Source: Cloeon dipterum (lineage: Eukaryota > Arthropoda > Insecta > Ephemeroptera > Baetidae). From it: a stretch of 64,000 nucleotides of DNA. The translations under genes were made by a program, and so were the position numbers. The notes under the pieces are model-generated. The model searched no databases, was not told the origin of the DNA, and saw only the letters and a program-made list of their open reading frames with translations. Shown here piece after piece: positions 34,674 to 46,243 of the stretch. The DNA is taken from assembly GCF_949628265.1 (NCBI RefSeq), contig NC_088786.1, positions 2,790,001 to 2,854,000 on the forward strand, in the 5' to 3' direction. Position 1 is the first letter of the stretch, and every line of letters starts with the position of its first letter.

Positions 34674-36964
34674 TCAACTGGGCTTGGTGAGCAGCAGCAG
34701 CAGCGGGAAGTGCAGGTCCTCGTTGTAGAAAGGCCCGCCGTGCTGGGCGGCGTGCATCAGGGCCTCGTGGCTGGCCCACACGGCGTCGTCGTACCTCTTG
34801 GCGATCGAGTACCTGAGGCCCTTGCGGGCCACCTCCTGCACGAAGAGGTTGAAGGTGCCGCCCCTGGCCGGCGCCATGACCAGGGCCGAGCCGCCAGGGC
34901 GCAGCAGCAGGCTGATGGCGTCGGCCAGCGCGGGCCGGGCGTCGTCGAAGAAGAGGCAGTCGGCGCACAGGATCAGGTCGTAGAGCGCGGCCGGTCGCAG
35001 GTGCCCGGCCTCGTGCCACCTCAGCACGCTGCACGCCACGTCCGTGCGCAGCTCGTTCTGCGCCACGATCCGCTTCACGTTGGCCATGGCCGCCTGGTTG
35101 CCGTCCGTGAGGTGCACGTACGCCGGTGCGGCCGCCTTGGCCACCATCAGCCCGGCCAGGCAGGTCATGCCGCCGCCCAGCTCGAGCACGCGCCGCCCCG
35201 CGAACAGCGCCGGACCCTGACGCAGGCAGTAGTGCGTCAGCACCTCCTCGGAAGACCACACGCGCACGTTGCCCGTGTTGTTGAAGCCTGCCAGCGCCTG
35301 CAGCACCAACCACACCGGTTAAGAACTCAGCCGGACTGGCGAGCAAGCGGGAGAGGACATGCCAGAAATATGGTTATCGCGCGCAAGCCCGAAATAATTG
35401 AAATTGGACGAAATGTCAAGAGTCGAAGAATGAAATTGGCAAAAACTCGACGAATTCACCCCTGATCCTAGGAGATAGCGTTTTTCTACAACATCAAATC
35501 TCATCTCCCCGTGGTCCAATTAAAAAATAAGGGGTGCTTTAGATTTCTCTCGCAGTGCCTGATCAGACTTACACCAAATGTGACGTCTCAGGCTAAGTGT
35601 AAAGGTCATTTTACTGTTAATTTATGTTTTAATCAAAAGTTTGTAAATAGGCTCAGAATTTTGGAATTTTAAGATTATGCTTTAGACATGTTTGAGCTTA
35701 AAACGAAAATTTCTGAGTGCTCTGTTTAAGAAATTCCACTTCAAACCTAAAAAATACGTTTTTTTAAAAACTTTTTCGTGTTTTGCAAATTTATTGCCAG
35801 CTCCAAATCTCGGGTTCTGTCAATTAGAATTGCAAAAGCTACCCGCCGTTAGACTCATCCCGACCTCCCTTGACCAGCTGAAGGTCATAGGGGGAGCTCA
35901 CCCTCCACCCCAAATTTCTATGATGACATTTCAACCCATTGGAAAAGTTAAAACCTTTACAATAGAATTTATTTATATTCTTTTCGCATTTTATAATCTG
36001 TAAAAAAGGTATGGGGTTATAATTTTAAGTGATTTTTGGATAATTTAAATGATTTGTAAGCGCTGAGGGACTTTGTACGCTTTTGCTATTTAAACTGTAG
36101 CAGGGGGTTGAAAGGAGTGGGGGTAATCACCCCTAAACACTTACACTGGTCAGGAGAGGTTGATACGAGTCTACCGGTGGGTAGTTTTTGCAATTCTGAT
36201 GGTTAGAACCCAACATTTAAAGTTGGCAATATTTGCAAATCACGCAAATCACGAAAAAATAAAAAAATCATATAATTTCGAGTTTCGAAATTTAATATAA
36301 AATAAAACTAGTGAAGCCAATGTTCCATGTTGTGTAAAAAGGCGGCGAAGAGAAATTGAATTTAATCCCTGAATTCCTATTACGAAACATATGATAAGCT
36401 GAGTTCAAGAAAATGACGGCAGGATTAAAATATAAATATGATCTCAAATGCGGCTCTTCAAGGACCTTTTTTATAGTTTTTGTAGTAAGTTGCAACAAAC
36501 CGATCGCAAAATCAACCCCAGCAAAGCAGCAAATAATTTTCACAATCGAAAGAGCTGAATTAAAATTACATGCTGCCTATGACGAATTTCGACAAGCAAA
36601 AACAAGACAAGACAAGAAAAACGAGCAGAAACGGACGACGGACACTGAGGAGGAGGAGGAAGGTAAAGCGCACCTTTGGAGAAACGGCCTCGGTGACGTG
36701 GCACACGAGCACCTCGAATCCCTGCGCCGAGTACACGAACCAGCCGTTCTCAGGGGTGGAAAGGCAGCGCACCAGCCCGAAACTGACGCCCATGCACGAG
36801 TCGGCGGCGCCCTCGTGCGTGGTCGCGGCGCCGCGCTTCAGCGCCTCGGCCAGCAGCCTCCATCGCTGGCGCGCTGCCTCGTGACGGGCCTCGCCGATGT
36901 CTTCGTCGCCGTCGTCAGCGACGGTGTCGGCGGCCGGCGCCACCAGCGCCGTCGATCCGGACAT
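34674..36964 (-). CDS. CAMKMT: Calmodulin-lysine N-methyltransferase
   Basis: This enzyme trimethylates calmodulin at Lys115 (family knowledge) and is a class I Rossmann-fold methyltransferase. Coding exons are 36964-36674 and 35297-34674 (phase 0), giving 304 aa; an in-frame ATG at 37012 would add 16 aa. Family signatures are GFNNTGNVRVWSSEEVL, the SAM loop VLELGGGMTCLAGLMVA, LTDGN, and DLILCADCLFFDDAR. The end reads NEDLHFPLLLLLTKPS. A possible acceptor just before 36964 (TTTCAG|GTGCTAAGC) could make the shorter start correct. Both exons are far more GC-rich than the 1.4-kb intron. Confidence 0.93.
36140..36240 (+). repeat. Interspersed repeat family C, fragment in CAMKMT intron
   Basis: The blocks GGTCAGGAGAGGTTGATACG, AGTCTACCGGTGGGTAG and TTCTGATGGTTAGAACCCAA match 9060-9130 and 60885-60960. 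The rest of the element is not evident. Confidence 0.5.
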
Positions 36965-38914
36965 GCTTAGCACCTGAAACGATCGAGCCACCAGTTGCAG
37001 CACTCCTCTCATTTGTCCTCGGCATGCGGGTCGAACACGCGAGCCCAGAGGACGGACTGCGATTGAAAAGTGATTGGCAGGAAATTAACGCAATCAGATG
37101 GTCATGTGCCTTGTCGCCTCTCGGTTTAAAGTAAAGCTTTACAGGCCGACAATTCAGAACATTTTGCATTGTTGACTTGGGCAAGTAGTTAATCGAGTTA
37201 ATTGTTTGTGAAATTAAGCAACAGTTTATCGCTAAATTACAGTCAAATTTCAGATTTTGCAGAATTTCTCGAATTTTTCGCTCGATCTTTCTCGTCGCCA
37301 ATTTTTAGGAAAAATTAAATCATTGTTTGGAACTTTTAGCTTCGTTTCTATATTGATTGAAATTAAAAAGTCTCAATTTCACAAACGCATGATACTTTAA
37401 ACAGAGATTAGAGGAAGTCGAATCAATCAATTTCGTAATAAAAATTAAAAATTTCGGATCATTTTGCTGAAAATTAAAAATTTATAAGGGCTTTTAACTT
37501 TAATCTTGTTTTAAATTTCAAGTGTTTGTCGTTTTATTGGATCTCACGATAAACCTGTTAACCTTTTAAAATAAAGCTCAAAGTTTGAAAAGTTAAGACC
37601 AGAGCTGTTTTTCATGTTTCAGATTGCTTTAATTCTCCGCTGCTCTTCGTGAGCGTCGGAAAGTGAAACTTCAACGAGTTAATAATGAATGAAGCTGTTG
37701 AAACTTTTGCATTACAAAAGTTTTGTTTGTTCCATGTTTTATTCAACCAAGAAGCGGGCAATAAACTATTTCCGCGTTAAATCTTCCTGACACTCATCGG
37801 GTGTGTATTTCCAGCTTGTTACACGGTATATCTGTGACTAATTTCTCGTGCAGACATAGTCGAAAGTATCGATCGGCTCAAAAATGTCGAGATCGCGTGC
37901 TACTACCGCAGCAATATGCATGTGCACAATCGACGGGAGGGCTCCCCCTTTTAATCATTTTACTGGGCAGCAACACAACAGGAAATTGGGAGCGAGCAAA
38001 CCAGCAGAAACACAAAAGCATTTTCTTGTGATCACGGCTTCAATGGACTTATAAATAAATGCGGCGCATATCTCCGGCATCAGAGTCACGGCCCGAGGTA
38101 TTAATTATTTAGTTCAAGGAACCGCAGCAGCAGCATCAGCGGCTATCGCGCGCGCTCACTCTTTATCAAATGCAAAATTGCATGTATTGTGTACTATATT
38201 ATCAGGCTTGAAAAGGGCGAAACGCGACATGCAATGCTGAAATGAAGCGTGCACAACGTATATATCTTTGGAAAAGATCGATTTTTGCGGCGCACAGGAA
38301 ATCCACGAGGAACAATGCAGTGGCGAAGCCTTTTTGTCTGCGATAAACACCGGGCATATTGAATAACCCCAGAAGCCGACAGAAATAGATCTTTACGGTG
38401 CTAATCCAGCAATAAAGCCGCTCGCTCGTCTTCATGAATGAGAAAGGCTTAAAATTTTCATCGCGACGCTGTAAGAAGCAGTTTTATGCTTCCGGCAGTA
38501 AAAAAGAAGAAACGATAGATTGTTGTAAAATGGGGAATCCACAAGCAAAGCGAATTCTATCACGCGCTCCAGATTTCTTTGCCGCTATTTTTGTTTCTTT
38601 GCAACACTGTTTCCGAAAGCTTGAAGATTTATCAGTTTGCGTAGAAAACACAAAAAGAAAGAAGTGCAAACTCTGTGCTTGAGTTAAGCATGGTTGATTC
38701 GAGTAGATGGATATAAATCTGATTTATTTCTTTTTGATACAGAATAAAAATAATATTTTGGCAAGAGCAGATTTCACCAGATGGTCGTTATCAGGATGTA
38801 TTTTACTAATTAAAAATGTTAAAAACAGTGAGAACAGCCTGAAATTTGAGTAAGCCTACGCCCTGGAAATAATAACTGGAATTAACGCGTTTTTAGATAG
38901 TTGCTAGTCAAAGT

Positions 38915-39400
38915 AGCACTGGTATTTTACTTTTGACAGTGTCAATCGATTCCTGAGGGTCGAATTAGGTTAGGAAGCCGAGTCGCTTGGTCGACGATTT
39001 GACAGGAAGTACCGAAAATTGTGAGAAACGTAAAAAACCGTTACTTTGGCGGTTCTTGGTTCTTGGTTGAAACTTACAATTAGCCACAAGAACCAAATCA
39101 GAGAAGGGAGTAGTTCTCTGATTGGTCGAAGCACTGCTTAATATCGAGACAGCAGCGCCACAGTGACAGTCAAGAAACACACGGCTGGCAGTCACTGTGG
39201 CGCTACTGTCTCGATCTTAGAACAAGGCTACGTCCAATCAGAGAACCGCTCCATTCTCTGATAGGTTGCTGCCGTTCTTGTTGCTAGAGATTCAGACCAA
39301 AATCGCTAAAGAAACGATTTGCGCGTTTTTGATGATTTTTGGCACGTTGTGTCGAATTGTTGACCGATATCCTTGGGTGTTTAACCTAGTTCAAGAACCA
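38915..39400. repeat. Fold-back MITE family A, copy 3
   Basis: The left end AGCACTGGTATTTTAC with TTTGACAGTGTCAATCGATT is well kept. The interior palindrome GAGACAGCAGCGCCACAGTG and its complement are clear. The right end (after about 39370) has decayed. Confidence 0.7.
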
Positions 39401-39539
39401 AGAACTGATCGGTACAGTCAAATATCAACATTTATTCTAAGCAAAACTGCCAGGTGTCTCATTTCCTCTCAGGAATCATGACTTGCGAATCAGGATCCAA
39501 ATTGATCTGTCCAAAAATCAAATGTTTACAATCTACGTT

Positions 39540-40130
39540 TTCCCCATCCCACGCCGATTCAGATTCACGCACTCGTCGCGGCAAATAAGCGGTCAATCGC
39601 ACGGTTTATTTGGTCGAAAGCTTAGAAAGATAAATTTTGCCGTCAGAGACAAATAAATAAATATAGCGGTGCCAAATTGCGCGGGCAGGTCCAATTAAAC
39701 GCGAGTGAATCAATCTTACCGGCGGCGAGTGAGAAGGGCCATCTGTCTGCATGGCTGCGAGAGGAAAAGTGCGAGCGAGCGGTGCGCACCCTTTGGCAGC
39801 CGGGCGGCGAGTGCGCGGCAGCGGCGCCTCCACTCGACGCGCGCTCGCCCGCCTTTTTGCCCGCTGATTGACGGCCGCTTTTCGTTCGTTATAATGATGT
39901 AACTACAAAAGCAGACTAATTTGGAATAATGCCTAACTTAACGTGGCGTATTGGTAAATGTCATGTCTGAACACGGCAAGGCAAAGAGGCTGCGGCTGCC
40001 GAGCAGGCTTGCCTCCCTGCCAAATTGTCCGTCGCGTCGCGTCTCTCGGCCCGAACCGAGCAAAACGCTGCACCAAATTGCGGCTAAAGTTGTCGCCCCG
40101 GACGCAACGCCGCCATTCCAACATACATTA
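39540..40130. promoter_or_regulatory. GC/CpG-rich island without a recognised gene
   Basis: The region is rich in CpG and in GCGCGC, GCGAGCG and GTCGCGTCGCGT runs, unlike the AT-rich flanks. Several short ORFs cross it on both strands, but none shows a domain or good splice pairs. It could be an isolated promoter, a first exon of an unseen transcript, or an enhancer. Confidence 0.35.
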
Positions 40131-40689
40131 TGCTTTTTGGTTGTCCCAAATCCTCTTTCAGAAACGGTTGCGAATTTAGGGGAACCAGATTTTAATAGGA
40201 TGTTGAAAATATAACCAGCAAAAGTGAAAAATCGGAGACAGTTAAACACAAAGCACTGTTTTTACAGTCCCTAAGGACTCTTCAGCAGTTTAAGAGGATT
40301 GATACTGCAAAATACTGGAAAATGCTTGTTGCCAATGCACGGACTCATCCCTTGTGATTGGACAAGTATACAAAATAAAAGCTGATAACTCAACGCCATA
40401 GTAATTGATTTTAGGGGTAGTCAAAACACAGCTTTCCCTCCAGCTTTAGTGCACCGGTAATCCAATTAAAGGAATTAAAGACACCGAAGCTACTTCAGCA
40501 AGTTGGAACCTAGGTATTAACCTAATTATTTTTGATATAACAACTGTATATATTGTTGCTGCTTCCTCAGACAGCAAGGAATTATTTGCAGTTAAAATTT
40601 CAGGAACATAAGCTGTCAGAAAAATTCAGTACAAAAAAGGGTTAAAAATATCATAAACTGGGCCATACACAAGCATTTTGTGTAAGCGA

Positions 40690-40918
40690 TAAGGCAGGTC
40701 AGCTTCATCTGGCTGTCGCTGTGGCGCTACTGTCTCGATCAGAGAACCACTCCCTTCTCTGATTGGTCACCGTACTAATTAGACCAAAAACAGTTAAACT
40801 AACGGTTTTTACGTTTTTCTCGTAGAATTTTCGACCGAATTTGCTTCAACTAGCTAGTTAAATTCGACCCTCAAGATCAAGAATCGATTGGCATCGTCAA
40901 GAATGAAATTTCAGTGCT
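40690..40918. repeat. Fold-back MITE family A, copy 4 (left part lost)
   Basis: It starts abruptly inside the central palindrome (GTGGCGCTACTGTCTCGATC). It ends with GAATCGATTGGCATCGTC and TTTCAGTGCT, the family right end. The left half is missing. Confidence 0.7.
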
Positions 40919-43027
40919 AATTTAATTAACCCGAATTAACTATTTAAGCACACTGTTGTTGTTTTGTTTATTCTAGCAAATTTTATAATTACAGGGGTTC
41001 TCTGTAGCAAAACATGCACACTTTACTTGCGACACAAACATTGCGTAATGCATACACAATGTTTCTTTTTCATCGTTCATTTAAATTTTGTTACTACTTG
41101 TGACTAATTTGTAAATGCGCGGATAGGAATGGAAGATCTTCAATTTCTGTACTGTTGTATAAATACAAATAAACTAAACTAATTAAACACCACTCCTAAA
41201 ATTTCAAGAAAAAACACAACAACAAATTACACTAAACTTGATAGCAATGATTACCGCCCTGGGACGCAGAGACAAAAAAGATTTCGCAGCGAGGACACAC
41301 AATGTAACAGAGCATTATTAAAAGCTTAACATGGGCCAACAATTAGGAACATTTTGTATTGTCGACTTTAGCAACCAGTTCATAGAGTTCATCACCGATC
41401 AGAACCGAGGAACAGTAAAATTTCATATTTTGCCAAATTTGTCGAAAAATTATATGATTTTTTCGCTTGATTTCACCCTTGCTGTGCGATCTATCCAATG
41501 GTGTGCGAATTTTGAGAAAAAAAACCCTAAATATGAGATAAATCGTGTTTTTACAGCAGGGAGACTATTGAATGCTTGATTAGCATGTAAACTTTTGAGC
41601 TAAAAATGGGAAATTTTGCTATTTACTTGTTTTTCAGTTAATATTTTTTGTCTTGTTATCTTTGAAAACTCGATAACCGCATCCTTTATAATTGATAGTA
41701 CTCTGATTAAAGCAATCTTATTTTCAGAGCGAGCACAAAATGTTTTAGTCGAATCCAATTCACAATAATATACGGCTCCAAAAGAGGAAGAATGCCAATT
41801 AATTAAAAATAAAAAGGCCGCGTCCTGTGTTGGAGAAATCAAAACTGCTATTTTTTACCCTGTGAGTGGAGCTCATTATTTTTAACTCTGCACGCCGGTG
41901 TCCCTAATGGTTTGTCATTTCCACTAAATACCTTTTGCCTCTTAATTATTTTCTGAAGAAAGAAAGGGATGCTGACGAACGCGAAACACCTGGCCAAACG
42001 GCACGCTGCTTAACGAGCTGTCGCCGAAAAGCGTTCAGCGTAATGGATAAACTCGAAATAAATTATCACCCACTTGAAACTGCTCAAATGAGCTGAAACC
42101 GACAAAATGCGGTGAGCAGACGGACGCGTTTGGCGAGTTGACAGGAACTGCCAGCCAAGAGCCAACCTTACCTTATCCGTTGCTCGCTCGACACCATGCA
42201 AATTCCCATCGAAGCAAATTGCCATTCATGCTTTGCTACTGCATTGCAGGTGTGGTGCCGGTCAGTGTGTTCAGTCACACTAAAGAAGCACTGCTGCGGA
42301 TGCGGATGAGAAGAAGGGGTTGGCTTTGCGCATTGTGGTCCGGACACCACCACCGCACTGCTCAAATCAATCTGTGAAACTGTGGCGTGAGCTCGACGCC
42401 ACCGAGTGCTGACATTCCAACATTTTAAACCTGCGGCTCGATTTGATTCTTTGATTACGGGATAAAATTAGCAACAAATCTACGGCTAAAATTAACCTCG
42501 ATCACGCTCGATTGGAACCCATCAGGCTGCAATGTTTACGTTTCAATATGTATCGCAAATCGCAGACAAAACACTTTGAACGAAATAAGGCCAAGAGAGA
42601 AGTGAACTTACATTTTTACGGAATTTCTCTCCTCTTCTTCGGCGCAGGCACGAATGGGCGCGATTTTCGGCCACTGCTGCTTTTTCGACAAAGATGTTAG
42701 ATGTTTTCTAATTCGACGCCATGGAATAATAACAAGACAACTGAGGGCTGGGCTTTGTGTTCGGCAAAACCTGTCAGAATTCAAAAACACGCAAACACTC
42801 AGTAAACAACCAATGATGTTTTGAATGTCGCGGGTTAAAAGTTTGCATCTCCCTCTTCTACTAACTTCAACAGTAAAAACAAACACCAGCCTCTTCAGCT
42901 GGGACCGGTTCACCGACCAATCAGATCAATCCGATCGTCATTTGTCCGTCGTGCTTGTCGACAACCATACGATTTGTAAACAAGATTTCGAAGTCCTCAT
43001 TCCAAATCTTGACATTTTCTACCTAAA

Positions 43028-45690
43028 ATGGATCCTGTTGCACTCCAGAAACAAATAAGGGACAATTCTGAAGACTTGACCCAGTTCTTGGGAGACCTGA
43101 AGAGCTGGCAGGAGCAGATAAAGCAGAAAGAGCAAGCGTTGAGCAAAGGCGGCAAAGATTGCGAGGTAATCCATGTGCACGAGTTTTTTGCTTAGATACA
43201 AGGGGAACGCACCTTTCCAAAAACTTGACATGTTATGCTTATTATGTATTAAGAATCTAGATATTCAGCCAGGTGAATCAAATGATATGTATACGATATT
43301 TTTATATTTTGCAAAATTTCTGACAAAGAAATCTCTGGTATAACGACTTGTGGTAGAGTTGAATAACCGTCATAAAATACAGCTTCATTTTAGTCATTTC
43401 AATTTTTAGTATGCTGTATAATTTCCTGGTTAGGCCTTTTGATACTGATTTACTGAATTTCAAATAAATCATTCTAACTTAACACTAACTTTGATCTTCA
43501 GACCGAAATTCCACCAGTTAGAAGCAAGAAGAATAAATTAACTAAGGACGTGAAGTTGGAAGAAAAGGCTACCAGCAGCAAGAGCATGTCAAATTCAGAT
43601 TTTTTGAAATATGATCTTGTAAGAATCTGCTACTTTATTTACCTAATTTTCATTTAAAAAAATTATTCATTTTGAAGGAAAAGGCGACTGCACAGTACAA
43701 CAATGAACGGCAAGGGAAACCTCTTCAAGACTCAATCTCGGAAGCTGAGAGACAAAAGCGTCTTGAAGAAGCTAATTTCGAGAAAGAGAATGTAATTAAT
43801 ATATGACATGGTTGAATTTATTAATTAATGTTTTCCTTTACAGGGAAACACGAATGTAAAAAATAAAAAGTGGAAAGAGGCCATTGAGTGCTACTCAAGA
43901 GCAATCTCGCATGATGACAATAATCCAATTTTCTTTGCCAATCGAGCTCTGTGTTACTTGAAAATCGAAAGGTGTGTACATAATTACCTGGATCCAAAAA
44001 TAGACATAACGCGAATATTCAAGGTATGAAGAGGCTTCCAAGGATTGCACAGCTGCCCTGGAACTTGATCCCAACTACGTGAAGGCTTATTTGAGGAGAG
44101 GCTCTTCGTACATCAGTCTGAACGAGCCAGAACACGCTATTACTGATCTCTCAATGGCTGTAAAACTGGAACCAGCCAACAAAGAAGCTAGGAAGTGCTT
44201 GTCCGAGGCCAAAATGTTGAAGACGAAGCTTGAAGCAAGGGATAATTCAACCATAGTTGCTATCAGCAAAGCACACCATGAAAGATCCAAAGTAAATAAC
44301 GCATGAGTGATAAATGAGTGTTTCCAGCAGAGATTTGGGGTCATATAGAAGTGCTTGATCGCCAACAAAATTATTTTGCCTGAAATTCAGGTGACAAAAT
44401 TATAAACATCTCGAGTTGTAACAAAGCTAGAATCACATACTTTGCACCAATGGACGCTTAATCAGACAGGCAACAACTTGTATAGATGTAATAGATTTTT
44501 TGCAGATTTTTTTTCAAACTCGATTGTTCTCGAGTAGGACCCTTGAATTTTTTCAAACTAAGGTGCAAAATGTTGCCTCAAGTATATATAGTATTCCTAG
44601 AAATTTTCCTTCAGTTTCAGAAATATTAAGAGTAGGGTTGAAAAGGACATTTTTGAGTTGTGCGAATTGGGGAAAAAATTGCATGATCGGTTGATTTTAA
44701 CCCTTGGATCATGCTTTGGGCCACTCCTGAGGTCAGAAAAGACCATAAGAACCAGTCAGAAATTGAACCCTGACGTCAGGGTAGCCTTTGAAATCTCAAT
44801 TCGAATGTGTGACCACTTAACCAATGTCTGACTGGCTCACAATCAGTATTGGTTCGTTTTGCAGCATTTGCGCACTGTTTGAACAAACGGCCAAGTCAAG
44901 AGCCTTTAGAATATGTAAAATTGCACCCTTTGGAGGCAACCAGGGTGCTCAGGCAACTCCCTGATGAGTCTCCGGTCGCGTCTTGAGCATTCGCTTGGAT
45001 TGATTAATATAAATATCTGATTGTAATATGTTCCAGGCCCCATTGAAAAGGATTAATATTGAAGAAATTGGGAAGAATGTTAAACCGGAGGTGCTAGAGA
45101 AAGAACAGGAGATCACTGAAAGACCAACAAGCTTGAAACTGTCCCGCTCCAGCAACTCCGTCTCATCTCCAAGGTCAACACCACGCACTCCAGTCACACC
45201 TCTCGAGAAGCAATTTCTGACTGAAGTTCCGGAAGCCCCAACAAATTCTGTCCAGTTCCTGGTCTCGTGGGGTCAGCTCAGGCCAGAAGATCATTACAAA
45301 TACCTCTCAGTATGTGCAGTCCTGCCATGCTTATCGTGTAACTCAATGTGATTTCCATAGAAAATACCTGGAGGTTCGCTGCCCAAAATCTTTGGCGATT
45401 CCTTGGAAAGTGGAATTTTAAGTGAGGTCCTGAAGGCTCTCAGCTCGGCAGAAGAAGCAGATCTCATTTCTGAGTATTTGAACGGCCTGTCTGAGACCAA
45501 TCGCTTTTCAACTCTTTCCCTTTTCATGGGCGCCGAAGACAGAAATGGTGAGTTGTATCGAATGGCAGCGGCAATGTAGGTTGTACATTTTTTTGTTGCA
45601 GTTGTTACCAGTCTCATCCAAAAGGCATTGGAGTGCAAGCACATTACCAAAGAGGAGGCAGAGGACCTCAGGAAGAAGTTTGCGGTTTGA
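43028..45690 (+). CDS. RPAP3: RNA polymerase II-associated protein 3 (Spaghetti-like)
   Basis: This is a co-chaperone linking Hsp90 to the R2TP complex, acting in assembly of RNA polymerase II, snoRNPs and PIKKs. Exons are 43028-43165, 43502-43618, 43678-43791, 43844-43971, 44024-44291, 45037-45309, 45361-45547 and 45602-45690, giving 437 aa. One block of three TPR motifs spans about residues 124-215 (AIECYSRAIS, FANRALCYLK, KAYLRRGSSY); vertebrate RPAP3 has two blocks and about 665 aa. The C-terminal RPAP3_C domain begins at NSVQFLVSWGQLRPEDHYKY. Without splicing at 44292 the frame would close at 44306, giving a TPR-only form. Confidence 0.94.
44690..44960 (-). repeat. SINE-like element, copy 2
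   Basis: On the minus strand it carries GACATTGGTTAAGTGGTC (A-box-like) and CTGACGTCAGGGTTCAATTT (B-box-like), and it aligns with 2645-2945 and 47690-47906. It lies in intron 5 of RPAP3, antisense to the gene. Confidence 0.55.
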
Positions 45691-45744
45691 TTCAGTCTGA
45701 CAGTTAAGGTAAAGAGAAAAATGTTTGGAAAAGACAATTAAAAC

Positions 45745-46243
45745 AGTCTACATTTGTACAACATTTTTTATTATTTTGGTATAAATACATTTGTTCATAA
45801 ATTTCACATGATCGGTGATAAAGAGAGCGACATTATATTAAAAGTATTTTTTTATGTTTCATAGACTTGTATTATTAAGTTTGATTAATAGTATTCATAA
45901 GTACAGTATTTACATTTAAATCGGAAACTTTAGACTTGTCAACAAATGATAGAAGCACAACAGTGATGTCACAAATAGAAGTATAAAACGACTCGTCATT
46001 ATTTTGTTGAAATGGACACAGTGGCAATGAACATGTACAAGGCATTTTATTTATAACAGTAGCAAGTGATGCACAATCAATGTATTTTATCTTTTCCATC
46101 GGTAATGCCGAAATAATCAAGGAGCGAGCGTGTACTTGGTCATTTTACATTAACCCGGTGCCGAATGTGGCTGCAAAACGTTTGCCTCGGTTTGGCAGAG
46201 CGCGTGTTTCGATTATCACAGTGTAGGGTTCAATGAATGGAGA
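45745..46243. other. Spacer between RPAP3 and alpha2delta gene 1
   Basis: The two genes are convergent. The stretch is AT-rich 3' flank with no coding signal. ATTAAA near 45736 may serve RPAP3. Confidence 0.5.

Larger units (their letters stand above)
37013..43027. other. 6-kb spacer between CAMKMT and RPAP3
   Basis: No gene was recognised. The spacer holds two family A MITEs (38915-39400, 40690-40918), family B fragments (37141-37300, 40290-40355, 41331-41560), and GC/CpG-richer patches at about 38040-38160, 39540-40130 and 41940-42420. ORFs in these patches run on both strands without domains. Since CAMKMT and RPAP3 diverge, both promoters lie at the edges of this stretch. Confidence 0.5.

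Noticed and set aside
34647-35465. Long plus-strand ORF opposite CAMKMT
   Set aside because: It is the antisense shadow of a GC-rich coding exon; the minus frame carries the clear methyltransferase motifs.
36413-36970. Plus-strand ORF opposite CAMKMT exon 1
   Set aside because: It is an antisense shadow of the minus-strand coding exon and shows no family similarity.
41331-41579. 82-aa ORF in the CAMKMT-RPAP3 spacer
   Set aside because: The sequence is repeat-derived (compare 37141-37300 and 4400-4560), and the related copies are not open in the same frame.
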